DNA of 64,000 bases, taken from assembly GCA_014773175.1 (NCBI GenBank), contig VXCM01002785.1, positions 46,295-110,294 on the forward strand, in the 5' to 3' direction. This DNA is from Lucifuga dentata. Its lineage: Eukaryota > Chordata > Actinopteri > Ophidiiformes > Bythitidae. The translations under genes were made by a program, and so were the position numbers. The first letter of the stretch is position 1. Each line of letters starts with the position of its first letter. This document shows, in pieces, positions 52,401-64,000 of this stretch. The notes beneath the pieces are model-generated. The model saw only the letters and a program-made list of their open reading frames with translations. It searched no databases and was not told the origin of the DNA.

Positions 52401-52758
52401 GCCTAGCTCCTGTAATGTTTCGTTTGGCTGGAATACAATGTTACCTGATTAAATAAAAATATTACAAATTACCATACGTTGCTGCAGAGCGCAGCTTAAT
52501 ACATCACATTATTCAGCTACGGAATTCTTCCCATGAGTGCAATCTGAGCCAATGACAACTAAGTGTGTCCTCACAGCCCACAGGCACTGAGGTGTTTAGT
52601 TTGCTATACGGTCTACACTCATCCACTCACATAATTACACATACAACTCTGCACAGCTCTGCATCCCTTGACATGCATATACAAACTTAGACACACGTGC
52701 ACATGACTGTTTCACATAGTATGTCAATCTATGTCTTATTACTGCCTTTTTAAAAATG

Positions 52759-52785
52759 GCTCTGTAGCTAGTTTATATTATATTG

Positions 52786-52820
<35 letters not shown>

Positions 52821-52850
52821 TTNGCTCTGTAGCTAGTTTATATTATATTG

Positions 52851-52885
<35 letters not shown>

Positions 52886-52887
52886 TT
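52759..52887. repeat. Assembly duplication around N 52823, with CA array
   Basis: Identical 64-bp copies 52759-52822 and 52824-52887, each GCTCTGTAGCTAGTTTATAT through a CA tract to ATTT. Confidence 0.85.
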
Positions 52888-52991
52888 ATATATTATATTA
52901 TATTATAGTTTATATTATGCTGAAATGATAGATGCCATGTAAGGAACAAAAGTAGGCATTATGTTATTGAGCTGTTGCGTATGTTAACACA

Positions 52992-53116
52992 GCGGGGGGG
53001 GGCTTTGTTTCACTTTCCCCTTCTCCAGACGTAGCTGGTAAAATATTCATCCANGCGGGGGGGGGCTTTGTTTCACTTTCCCCTTCTCCAGACGTAGCTG
53101 GTAAAATATTCATCCA
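52992..53116. repeat. Assembly duplication around N 53054
   Basis: Identical 62-bp copies 52992-53053 and 53055-53116, each beginning GC with nine G and ending ATATTCATCCA. Confidence 0.88.
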
Positions 53117-53340
53117 ACACAAGGTACAGTGCTGTGGTACAAAATAAGCATTTGGTATGACCCTTCATGAAATATTTTACTTTGCATACAAAGATACGCA
53201 TATTGGTGATACAAAAAAATTATACAGAAAATAATGTAAAATTAAAAAAAAAAAAAAAAAAANGGGGGGGAAAAAAAAAAAAAGCTAACACTGCAGGCAG
53301 GAACCAGAAAGCATTTTTTTTTTTATCTGGGTAGAGCTCA

Positions 53341-53450
53341 TGATAGATAGATAACTTTATTGTCATTCAAGGACACATGTAAAAAACAGTGCACTAGAAC
53401 GAAATTTCGTTGCATTGACTCTCAAAATAGCAGTTAAAAAATACAATTTG
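53341..53450 (-). mobile_element. LINE 3' end, probably L2/CR1-like
   Basis: Read on the minus strand this gives CAACGAAATTTCGTTCTAGT, then CCTTGAATGACAATAAAGTT and a terminal ATCTATCTATC. An ACGAAATTTCGTT palindrome with a TGACAATAAAG end and a short tetranucleotide tail is characteristic of 3' ends of fish L2-like LINEs or the SINEs that borrow them. No coding part is recognised. Confidence 0.65.
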
Positions 53451-56400
53451 TCAAACATAAAAAGTGCCTGTGTGCATGAGACCAAACGCCATTGATTGGT
53501 CTGATGCACAATTCCCTGTCAAATAACAGCCATTTTTAAATTCGTACTCCAGGATAGTTACTTCCCAATGGTTCGCAATCTGATGGGTGGAGTTGTAAGA
53601 CTGAACATCAGCGATTGGTCAAATGGAAGTATTCCCAAGTAGACAATTGCTGTTTTAAAATATTTGCAGCTAGCTTGTTTTTACACTGCAAAACAAAAAT
53701 GCTGCTATGTTTAGCAGAACTGCCCATAATGCAAAGCAGTGCCTAATAAATATCAATACTGAAACAACACAAACAAAAAAAAAAACTATAAGATACAAAA
53801 AGATTGCAACAATTAAAGCAGCACTGATAGATGTAATACTTAACTATGCAACACAATGGATTTTATTCTGGGACACTGCCCATTCTATTCAGTATTTGAA
53901 ATGTGATGTGATTGTGAACAAGTAATTACTGTAGAAACCAAGTAGTTTGGTAAAGTAGTTCCTTCTTTAGTTCCAAATTTTTTTGTGTAAAAGCACCTAT
54001 TTCCAAGCATTCAGATCGTCTCTTCTACCACATCAAGTGGCATTTTCTCTTTTTTGCAAGTCTTTTTTTAATATGTGAGAGAGTGATCACACCTTCACTT
54101 GGCAAAACAGACATAACACCACTAAATTATGTCTGCCATCAATGTCATGGCTCATACATTTTGATGCAGGGTTAATGTGAATTTAAATGGGTCGATATGC
54201 GCTTCACCCGCTTAATCACGACCCCCTGATTTGATTTTGTATCTCCTTCGGTGAGCTAATATTCCAGAGATTAAAATTTCATGTGGAGCTCATATCAAAA
54301 ATCCATTATTAACATGGAAGACGGGCACGCCGGCCGTACATTCGTGCTCCAGCAAAAGGAGACAAACTCAGACACGCATAGCTTAAGAAAGCACACACAC
54401 ACACCCACAGACATGCAAAAATACTCCTCCCTGAGGACTTCAAGACAAAATCATCATCCCTTTGTATAAATATTGTGGAATTTCCTTATTAGGTCTGTTT
54501 ATGTCCGCACTGTCATGCTTTCTCAGTTCAGGAGTACACAACATCCACAATGTCTTTCCAGTTTCATAATGCATTTTCATCACCATAACCTCCATATTTT
54601 TCCATTACGGTGTTTGCTACAACAGCTTATTGTATTGTCACCAGGGTAAATGCATTTTTCAGTCTTATGCATCATTCATGATATCATTTCTGAGACTGAA
54701 TTCCTTCTGGCTGACATCATGTGGAGGCGGTGAGTACTAGTGATGGTGCTGGTTTGGGGGCATTAAGAGGAAGCACTGGTGAGGTGTTTGATTCCAATTA
54801 TTGACCAATATGAGGGCTTGTGTTGCCAATGCAGGAAACATGCTGTACCCGTAAATTATGGATGACATTCCTCTCAGTACTTGAGCTCTACCGCTCCTCT
54901 CCTGCCGCTCATCTTGTCTTTTTTCCAGTTGTCTCTTAAGCTAGTTAACCTGGAAGCCTTTTTTTTTTTTTTTTTTTTTTTATACACTTCCTATCCCCTC
55001 CTTGCTCATCCTGAGAGTCCACAGAGAACTACAGGAACTCTAAAGAACATTCCAATAGCATTCTGCATGTTTGATTCCATGCTTCAATGCCTAAAAAAAT
55101 CGCTGGGCTACTTCATTTTGGACACAATGATTTGTCATTATCAGGGGACGGTGTGCAGGAAACTTTAGGAGTTGTTTGGCTTTTATTTTTACAGGTCACT
55201 TCACACCTATCATTGCCATTCATGTATGGTTTTCCAGTCCTGTGTGGAGAGGTAGTACCATTGGATTCTTGAACTGTAAAACCATTACAAGCCATTATCA
55301 GACAAATGTGTGACCACCCAATTAAACGTTTGTGGACCACTCAAAATCACAAAACAAACAAAATGTAAGAACAGCTGAAAGGCTATGATTTTGATCTTTT
55401 GCTCTTTTATTTTTATTGAGAGCGATGAAGTGTACAGTGGCGGACCAAAATTATTACAGTCAATGGACCACCGATTAAACTCAAGTTAATTGATGATGAG
55501 TCACACATTGTTTCTGTGCAGGACGTCACGATTTGAGAATGTGTTAGACACTGGCTAGAAAATTGTGACTGCCCTCTGCTGGATGTTAAGAGAAGTATCA
55601 GTGTCTGCTCCACATAAAGCTCCAGCACATATTCTGTGAAATTCTGTGCTCAAAAATAATTATAATTTTGAATTTTAAATAATCCTCAGAACTGTCTGAC
55701 ATTTTATCAGATTGGCTATTTATTAATTATTTAGCTAGTTAGGGCAGAGTATAACATACATCCAGATTGATATCCCATATACAAACTATGCAGTGACCCA
55801 CACGCTTAAAAAAAACAAAAAACAACAACAAAAAAAAACTCCTAAAAAAGTCCATGTGTCTCCAATATGGCAGTCTCTTCTCCATTTCAGAGAAGTTGCC
55901 TCATTTAATGCATGCTTTTCTCAGAGCTTCACCACATGTCCTCAGAACTCCTCTCACTGGGTCCACCATATCGTAAGCTCATCATGCATGATAACTCTGC
56001 AGAGCATGGGTCAAATGAGCCGTGGTTGTGAATGTTACTGACTTCAAAACGCTCGCCCCCTGTCTCTCTGTCTCTCCAGCATATGTCTATGCGAAGAATG
56101 TGTTCACCAGACTGGCTGGGTCAGAAGATCATAGTTTACAGATACGGAGGAAGGCAATGTCACATGCATGGAAGAGTTTTTCACATGCTCGTGGCACACA
56201 AACATTCACATGTGAGCACTTGTACATTAGCTCCCAGTGAAGTGAATTGCATTTTAAGAACGGACACATACGGTATTTTGACAACTCACTTTCAGTGTTA
56301 AGATGCCAGGCAGGATGTGTGAGCCTTTCAGTGGAGTGGTACAGCATCATTTGGAAACAGGAGAGTGACAATCTCTTTGTTTCCCTGCGCACTCCATCAC

Positions 56401-58970
56401 CTGCTCTCCAAATGGAGGCACAATGCAATTTTCACTTATGAATCCACTGCAAAGCAAATAGCATATGCTCTTTCACTGCTCCACAAACACACCCTGAATA
56501 ACTACCCTGGGTCATGGACTCATTTGTTATTCCTTAATGTGCCACTACTCACCAGGGAACACTAAGGCTGCCACATGAAACTGCACTGCGATGTGAGCAT
56601 CATATGTCTAACTGCAAGAAAAACCTTGCCTTTGCTTTGTCACATCTGTACAGAGAAATGACAAATGTACAAGACAACATGATGGGACCAAGAGCCATGG
56701 AAATACTGAAATATATATTAAAGAATTATTTCTCAATGGAAAACAGCATGAACAAAAGTAATAAAAAAGCAATAATGGAAGTGTTGTGCGGGGAAAAGCC
56801 ACTCACAACAAATCAACATTTATATGATGTCACTCAGGATCAGTGGTAGAACTGAAGCAATGACTTTCAATTACCAAAGAGTTATATGGAATATTATTTT
56901 TTTCTCACAAGCAAAACACGGGTTCAATGCAGGATGTAATTTTAAATGATGAACGAACAGCTAGTCAGACAAACAAAAAAAACAACAACAAAACAAACAA
57001 ACAAACAAAAAAAAAACCCAACAACGCGCATAAAGTACAGACAGTAAATATACACATCCATAAGGTTTCTGGGCAAATTCCTGATTTTAATACTTTTGTG
57101 TATGCAGGCACAATAAAAACCATGTTTTTAATTTTTTTTTTTTTTATGTTTTAATTTTTTTTTTTTTTTTACACTGGAAAAGATTTAGACCCAAATGAAT
57201 CTCCCTTTCTCCCTGAAAGCTGCACTAAATGCAACTACATATTGAATGTTGACTTCAATTAGTTTGTTAAACCACACAAAATACAGCCCTTTGAAAATCT
57301 GGTAATAAGTAATTTCATTGTTTCATCCCATTTATTTCCTGTTACGTTAACAATCCTAAAACTGGTATTAATGAGGTTTTAACATGAAAATCCTCAGCAT
57401 GTAATTACACAATATTCACAAGATTAAAATTTCAAAACCTTGGAGAATGAACACCATAACAATATGGTTAAAGTGATTAAGAAGCAGTTACTTTAAGTCC
57501 ACATGCTAATGAAACATGACAGAAAAACTGACCATGCTGACAAATCACCATATAATTACATATGATCAATGTGTTCTACACAGGAGACCTTTTGTTGTCC
57601 CCCTGGTGACAGCTGCCGCTGGGGCCTACTTAAGATGCATTAATATAAATCTCGACTCTCACAAAAGTCTTTTCATTAAATACAGGTGGCCTTGAGACAG
57701 TGCGACAGAAGCAATATCAGCATGTAATATGACATGTCTAAACAAGAAAAGAATTATTACTTTACCACAGGCTGTTGACTTTAATGCACTAAGTTAGAAA
57801 ATGTGGGACTTTTCAGTTTTATAGTGTTGATATTTTTAAGCAGAATCTTCTGTTTTAAGACAAGTGAGTTTACATTTACTGACATTACAAGCCATTACAT
57901 TAACAAGAATTCTTTCTTATCCAAGATTTTCTAAATAACTACAGTAGTGAAAAAAAGAAAAAAAAAATGTAGGCGATGCAAGCCCAACCTGCAACCATAA
58001 AACCACATTAAAAAAAAAAAAAAAAAAANAAAAAAAAAAAAAAAAAAGACTGTGGTAATTTTCTGCTGCTAAGTGATTTTTGTTGAACCATCAAAAACAG
58101 AACAGTTTCAATTTCCAAGCTCTGACCAAACCCAATCTCCTCAGTGTGTATTTCAGAGAGAGCGTCATTAGCAGTAGATGACCTACATAAAGGGGATGGC
58201 TGCTTGTTACAGTCTAATTATCAGCCTAAATGGCCTGGAAGCGGGGTGGTGCAGCAGGAGATAATGTGTTTGTTATGGACACTAATGATTCGATGGGAGC
58301 AAAATAACGACCCACCCTGGGTGTCCCACCGAGTTCTATAGCTTCATCACTCCCATTCTCTGAAAACTTGGAAAACTCTCCTTAACCATTTCCTGTTATT
58401 GGAGAGGAAAGGAGGGACACGAGACAGAGAGAAAGAGAGAAAGAGAATGCCTTTTTGACAAAGTGTGCTTTCACATGATAAGCAATGAGCAGTTTGCTGA
58501 CCTGAATGTTCTATTATTCTACACTGGGAACTGAGTGGTGACTCCCAACCTCGCACCGTGCTGCCTTGAGCAACACAAACTCCTCGGATTCTCTGCTTTG
58601 ATGCTGTGCTCAAAGTCCAACCAAATTCAACTTTGACCATCTGCCACAGACCTTTCAGACTCGCAATCAGTGAGAAAAATAGCTATACGTGACATAGCAG
58701 AAGCAAGACAATGGTGGAGAAACTCATACTCTGCGCTGAGCAATTCTCAAGTTGTACAACACAACTTTAAAACTGTATCATGATCTGGGAAGAAAGGAGC
58801 TTGCATGGAGAAATGTCAGCAGTCAGACAGGTCTACTGGGTTTGTAAACAGGCATATAATCTACGACTGCATTTTAAATTTCAGGTTAGCTATATCTGAA
58901 GCTAAAGCTAGCTTAGCTACTAATGTAGGTTAGATAACTATACCTATCACGTCTTAATTATCAGGTTAGC

Positions 58971-59410
58971 TACAATGGAGTCTAAAAATCTGACACCACT
59001 GTGAAAATGCTTCTATTTTGCATTCTTTTTGAATTTAATACAAGATTTTTCATTANTCTGACACCACTGTGAAAATGCTTCTATTTTGCATTCTTTTTGA
59101 ATTTAATACAAGATTTTTCATTACAAGTGATCATCTTAACAATCTGAGAAAGTTGCATCTTTGAAAAATGTACATGAATTTCAAATATCTTCATATTTGG
59201 TATGCTCTCCTTTTGCTTTAATGATAGCATGCACTGGAGCTGGCATGGACTCCACAAATTTGTGCAAAACCTGATGAGCCAAGTTATCTCAGGGTGATTT
59301 TACAATGTTCCAAAGAGCTTCTTGTGATGTCAGACTTTCTGATTATTTCCAGATTTACATGGAAAGTATCACAGATTTTCGATGTGGTCTCAGACCTTTG
59401 GACAACTGTA
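58971..59410. mobile_element. Tc1/mariner-like MITE inserted at a TA
   Basis: Left end TACAATGGAGTCTAAAAATC then TGACACCACTGTGAAAATG; the right end read in reverse is TACAGTTGTCCAAAGGTCTG then AGACCACATCGAAAATC. The two ends form imperfect terminal inverted repeats of about 38 bp flanked by TA, the target of Tc1/mariner elements. The apparent 436-bp body includes a 67-bp assembly duplication around the N at 59056, so the real length is about 368 bp. It carries no transposase frame. Confidence 0.75.
58989..59123. repeat. Assembly duplication around N 59056
   Basis: Identical 67-bp copies 58989-59055 and 59057-59123, TCTGACACCACTGTG to TTTTTCATTA, inside the MITE. Confidence 0.88.
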
Positions 59411-61195
59411 TATCTGAAGCTAAAGCTAGTCAGCTGCTAATGTATGTTGGTTAATGGCTGTAATGGCTGCATTTACCCTGGGCGCTTCATGATGATGTAT
59501 GTTGCTATGTTAGCACTCTGTTCCATGCGCTAACCAAGGTGTGGGGTGACGGGAGCGTAGGCGGTGAGCTATACGGAGATCGCTCTCTGCAGCGCAAATA
59601 CCCCTTATCATGTAAAAGCACCCTAAGAATTGCTGAAGCTGTCAAATGAGGAGGTGCAAGGAAAAGAATACAGAGAAGACACAGGAAGAAAACAGTAAGA
59701 TGGTGATAAAACCATAATAGTAACAATAACTACACTGACATTTATGAATACTCAGGTAGAAAAGGACTGGGATGAATATATCTGTTAACAACAAAGCGCA
59801 GTGATGGCACAGTGCTCTTGTAACTTCTGATAACTGAATAAATGTTTAATTCAACAATTAAATTATCCACTACAGTTAAAAATGACATATTTACTTCTTG
59901 GTACATGATGTCTCCATCTAGAGTTGGTATGACTTCCACCACAGCGTCTGCAGATTTTAAAAAGCAGTATTCAAGAATGAACAAATGCCAAGGATTGAAA
60001 AATTATTTTATAACACAATCTAACTAAACCAGAGAGGAAATGATTTTGTGTAAAAGATGGAAACAAAGAAAGAGAGATGGTTGCTGGGCAATCAGGGGAG
60101 GAGTCGCTTGTTTGTAGGCCAACAGCATAGAAGTGTCTAGACAGACGTCATGGGTCTTGGCAGCAGAGACAGGGACGTCAGTGTCCACACGACGGCATGA
60201 CAGAGTAAGTGAACTCTTCACGCAGGAGAAAGGGAAATGGAAGATGGAAGAATCACATTACCCAGAGGTCATGGGTTAAGAGCAAGGAGAGAGAGAGGAA
60301 AATCATATGCGGGGTGACTCCAAATAAACATCAGTAATCTGATATCAGCACCTGCTTTATGTCATCAGATAATTAACTGTCACGTTTCCCTGAGGGTTTT
60401 AGCATTTCCATTATCACTCCATTTATCATTGCCACTGAAGAGGATATTATTATGGTCAATGCCACGATCATTATAGCAGTCAAGATCTTTTTGCTTGTAT
60501 CAATGTGCAGAGCAGTTTTTTTGCTGAGACCTTACCAGAATAAGTTAATAGATACTGAAAACAATAAAAAGTCTATAGGAAGCAACGCTAAGGTACTACT
60601 GCACAAGTCTGCACTATAAACACACCCGCATAAAGTAGGAAACACTAGCATACTTTATAAATCCTTCAACTAAGGGTTCTGGCTCATCCATGTGTTATCT
60701 GGACGGCATTAATGAGTTCTTAATTTGAGTGTATCTGCATCATTAACAGGGCTGCTGTTTGAAGATGCAGCTCTTGCAGAAGTCTTTCATCTTAACATAA
60801 ATGCAGGCGAGTAGGGTGTGCCTCTGTGGGTATGTTTGGTTATGTAACAGAGAATTTTGCAAATGATGTTTGTTTATGGTTGTCTTATTCGTTGTCTTGG
60901 TTGATTCCTTGCTGTATAGTAATTAGATGGGAAGAAGATTTAGGTGGGAGGGAAGGATCTGAGGGAGGCAGAAAGAGAGAAATGTGTTTATCATGACAGA
61001 CAGGTCTTTAAAAACAGGGCACCGCCGTGCCCTGGCATCTCCTCCTGGGCAGTCGGCTGTGAAAACAATCATGATGACCCAGAGCAAAGGCAGCTAGCTC
61101 ATGTATGGGCAGTGTCATTCTGTGTAATGACATCAGAGGTTTCTACGGGGGCCTGCAGGTGTCAAACATGACTTTAGAGAGGGAGTAGGGATTTG

Positions 61196-61774
61196 TTAAA
61201 AGACCATAGTGGTGGTTTTGCATGTTTGAGTCCAAAATAGTGTATACAACCCACATACACATTATAGTACTGACAACAATCTTCCAAAACATACCATTAG
61301 AGCGGTAAATGTTAGATTTATTTTTCCTACCTTCCAGACTGCCATATGTTTCAGTTCATTCCAGTACGCTATAAAAATGAACTTGTAGATACTTGAAATG
61401 CGCTTCAGATAAGTAATCCATCACAGCAAACACAATGTCTATTCAATTTTTTTGTTAAAGTAACTTTATTTAACCGATTCAACACGGAGCTGCATGGAAT
61501 GTCTTCACCAGGGAGTATAGTCCCAGGAGAAGACAGCTTTTAGTGAGAAATGAATAACGACCATCCCTTCTACATTCTGACAACTGTGTTAACAGAAGCG
61601 TTGAATTTTAAGGTGGATGACCATTGAACTTTGAAAAATTAGGGGATTTGGCAAAATAACAGGAAAATTAAAATACGGTTTTCTGTTTTGGAGATTGGTT
61701 GTCAGTAACATAACATGTACGCGGTTAGTATTTATCATGCTGAAAAATGCCAAATCACTGGTGTTGTCCTTTAA
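61196..61774 (+). mobile_element. TIR element copy 4 (full length)
   Basis: A 579-bp copy with TTAAAAGACCATAGTGGTGG at the left and GGTGTTGTCCTTTAA at the right, and the shared body CCTTCCAGACTGCCAT, TTTCAGTTCATTCCAGTACG and CTATAAAAATGAACTTGTAG. Its length is within 2 bp of the copy at 29519-30099, which supports these being true element ends. No open frame of note. Confidence 0.82.
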
Positions 61775-62072
61775 ATAATGTCCTTTTACAAGACAAGCCA
61801 AGGGAATTGGTCTTCAACACGTCATATTGTGATCAACAACACACATATGCTTCTATTTAGCCTGACCTCGTGAAGTCTCGATGTGGTGAGATTACATGGT
61901 CTGTCACTATCAACAGCGTGTTTTCCTAAAATCTTTGCAGCTGTTGCTGTGATGTTGTAAGCGCTTCATGTTGTTGGTTACTGTTGTTGTTATTGCTGCT
62001 GGTGTGACCTTAAGGCTGCCTGACTGCACGAGCATTATCGAGCTGTCTCTTAAGAGTTAAGGCTCCCCCTCC

Positions 62073-62074
<2 letters not shown>

Positions 62075-62129
<55 letters not shown>
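62075..62129. repeat. (CT)n microsatellite
   Basis: About 27 CT units, giving Arg-Glu frames on the minus strand. Confidence 0.95.
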
Positions 62130-62132
<3 letters not shown>

Positions 62133-63798
62133 TCCCTGGCTTCTATAATTAGAGTAATTGGAATCAGATGATGCTGGCTTAATTGGAAAGGAATGCAGAC
62201 GGGGCACAGGGCTTTTCCGCATGGGGAAATCAGCTGGAAGAAGGAACACAAGACAGTAGGGAAGCACAGCCGAGGAACGAGGTCCACAGTCATGCATGCT
62301 GCTGCTCTGGCTTTCATAAAATCGGCAGGGTTTTGTTGTAAACATACAAACAATTACAGGTCTTGACAGCATCTGAATGTTGTTGTATGTTTGCAGTACT
62401 GTAATTACCATGTCAAGTGAGGGAATACGCTTGAGTTATCTTGGCAAAACACTGAAATTACATGAATATTTTTTATATTCAGTAATTAGTGAAAGATTGA
62501 ATCTGTTTAACTGCTAGTAGCTTGGACTTGGGGTATGGCAAATATTTCACAACAAAAACATTTTATAGTGAGGATTAGAGCACTACAGGGTGATAACGAT
62601 ACATATTGCATGATGAAAGTTGGATACACACTTGCCAGCAAAGGGCCACAATATTAAAGGTTAGAATCCACTGGTAAGAGGGCAAGTTTCATTTAAACGG
62701 TGCCAGAAGCATATTCCCATTCCAAGTTGAAAGGGACCGAGAGAGAGACAGAGAAGGAGGCAGAGCTGAATTCACTCTGCTGAAAGTCACAGTTGAAAGT
62801 CAGCTTGATTGTTTGCTGTTTGTGTGCTCTGGCCACTGATGCGTGGGAGGAGTGTTAGATTCCCTGCAGGCGCTGGCAGCTTAATGAAGGAAAGAGACAC
62901 ACACCCGATTCAAGAGCTGGGACTTCCTCATTTACAATGTACCCTAGGGGATCACAAACTACTGCTGGCCTCCTCATCAAAAGGGGGCAGTGTTGCACCT
63001 CATGTGTGTTGGGTTTTTTTTCTGATATGTTATTTGTTTATCTAGTTAAAGAGCTGCAACAGCATGAAGTCAACAGAGGTTGATTTCATTATCTTGACAA
63101 TCCCACCATCTCTACACGACTCATTTTCTATAACCGGAGTTTGTGCCATGTGTCTGGCGAGCCTAATAGAGAAACTCGTTTGTCAGGTTCAAGCTCTCCA
63201 TCAAGCTCTCCATCTCTGGCTACATCTCATTACCCTTATCATGGGGTGGGGGGGGTAACCAGGGAAGGCTTTGAGAAAATTTAAGCGTGCCTCTATTTCT
63301 CTCTCACACATTCTGTCTGTCCATGTGGGTTTGAAATGTGTGTATGCAGCTCTTTTGGTTTGCCTGCTGCTTTCCCGGACTGCTCAGAGCCTTTGTCTTC
63401 CCGTGATGCTCCCCAGATCTCAGTTCGTTACAGAGCGTAATTAACGTGGTGCGAGTGGGTTCCCCAGCCGACACACAAAACTCATTAAAGTCCACTAGCC
63501 TGCTTTTTGCTGGTGCACTCTCCTCGCCCCATATTAATCTTTCTTCCACCCAAACTTTAATTCTTGGAGAAAGTGTTTATGGGAGGAATAACTGCTTCCG
63601 CTCTCTCATGCAATAACAATGTGCCAGCTTTATTATTTTTTTCTGTTGTTTTTTTTAAATTCAGTGCCATTTTGAGATCCAAGGTCAGATCTAATGAGCA
63701 TGCAGTTAATTAGATGCAAGGTGCCACCATGATTCCCTGGTGAGTGCAGCAGGTTGAAGATACCTATGCACTTTTTCTCTCTCTCCCTGCCCCACCCA

Positions 63799-63803
<5 letters not shown>

Positions 63804-63850
<47 letters not shown>
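63804..63850. repeat. (CT)n microsatellite
   Basis: About 23 CT units, giving Arg-Glu frames on the minus strand. Confidence 0.95.
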
Positions 63851-63854
<4 letters not shown>

Positions 63855-64000
63855 TGCCTGCCTGCATCTTGAGACAATAACCAGACTCATTTCCAGTCTC
63901 TCTCACTACTAACAGGGGCCACACAAACAAGGTCATTCAGACTGCTGTAAGAGGAAGATGTATCATTTACTGAGAGATGGATGACATGATGTCTCTGCAA

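Larger units (their letters stand above)
58881..59480. repeat. 80-bp tandem duplication, second unit split by the MITE
   Basis: Unit 1 starts TCAGGTTAGCTATATCTGAA at 58881. Unit 2 starts with the same TCAGGTTAGCTA at 58961-58972, is interrupted by the MITE, and resumes TATATCTGAAGCTAAAGCTA at 59409, continuing with diverged GCTGCTAATGTATGTTGG. Unit 1 therefore shows the uninterrupted site. Confidence 0.8.
46134..64000 (-). other. rbms3: rbms3 intron upstream of exon A (partial)
   Basis: At least 17.9 kb without a recognised exon. The preceding family segment (YGFVDFDSPAAAQKAVASLK) was sought on the minus strand and not seen, so that exon should be beyond 64000. Contents: GT and CT arrays, assembly duplications at 52.8, 53.0 and 59.0 kb, an L2-like LINE 3' end (53341-53450), an 80-bp tandem duplication with a MITE (58881-59480), and a TIR element copy (61196-61774). 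Confidence 0.87.

Noticed and set aside
55565..55585. CTCF-like word (CTGCCCTCTGCTGG)
   Set aside because: Only a partial match to the core motif; a single site without other support.
56604..56849. Plus-strand frame of 81 codons that looks protein-like
   Set aside because: No family recognised and no flanking splice signals; could not be supported.
59742..59984. Minus-strand frame considered as a possible further rbms3 exon
   Set aside because: The translation (KSADAVVEVIPTLDGD) does not match the expected RRM1-RRM2 linker segment; only chance similarity.

Overview
The window is vertebrate, almost certainly teleost fish, nuclear DNA. It holds very low coding density, GT-AG introns, many long CA/GT and CT/GA microsatellites, MITE-like and LINE fragments of fish type, and runs of N from a draft assembly. 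Only one protein-coding gene can be supported. It lies on the minus strand and is the middle part of rbms3 (RNA-binding motif, single-stranded-interacting protein 3, of the MSSP/RBMS family).

Six consecutive exons of rbms3 were found by translating the minus strand between consensus splice sites; all six keep one reading frame when joined. In transcript order (right to left) they are: A 46133-45976, first part of RRM2; B 41136-41057, end of RRM2; C 16980-16874, the linker with [13 protein letters not shown] 9766-9723, GMALTYDP; E 7525-7429, [14 protein letters not shown] 4316-4266, VQSTSWMPHQQY. They encode about 179 residues. The first exons, with RRM1, lie beyond 64000, and the C-terminal exons lie to the left of position 1. 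The paralogue call rests on RBMS3-type residues such as [36 protein letters not shown] and VQSTSWMPH.

Everything else is intron. Region by region: 1-4265, intron after F (microsatellite and assembly duplication); 4317-7428, 7526-9722 and 9767-16873, three introns, the last with the C-terminal endonuclease piece of an R2-like (restriction-like endonuclease) LINE at 12745-13235; 16981-41056, a 24-kb intron with three copies of a TIR element around 28.2-31.2 kb and a cluster of CUT-homeodomain-like motifs at 24.2-24.5 kb; 41137-45975, a 4.8-kb intron; 46134-64000, at least 17.9 kb of intron, with an L2-like LINE 3' end, a Tc1/mariner-like MITE and another TIR element copy.

I saw no second gene, tRNA, rRNA, CRISPR array or obvious new biological system. 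The most useful non-genic observations are: (1) six single-N positions, each between two exact 62-67 bp direct copies, which are almost certainly assembly joins and not biology; (2) a roughly 580-bp element family with long terminal inverted repeats, present at least five times; (3) a MITE inserted in one unit of an 80-bp tandem duplication, whose neighbouring unit keeps the empty site; (4) a LINE fragment set between inverted repeat arms; (5) the motif cluster at 24.2-24.5 kb as an enhancer candidate.
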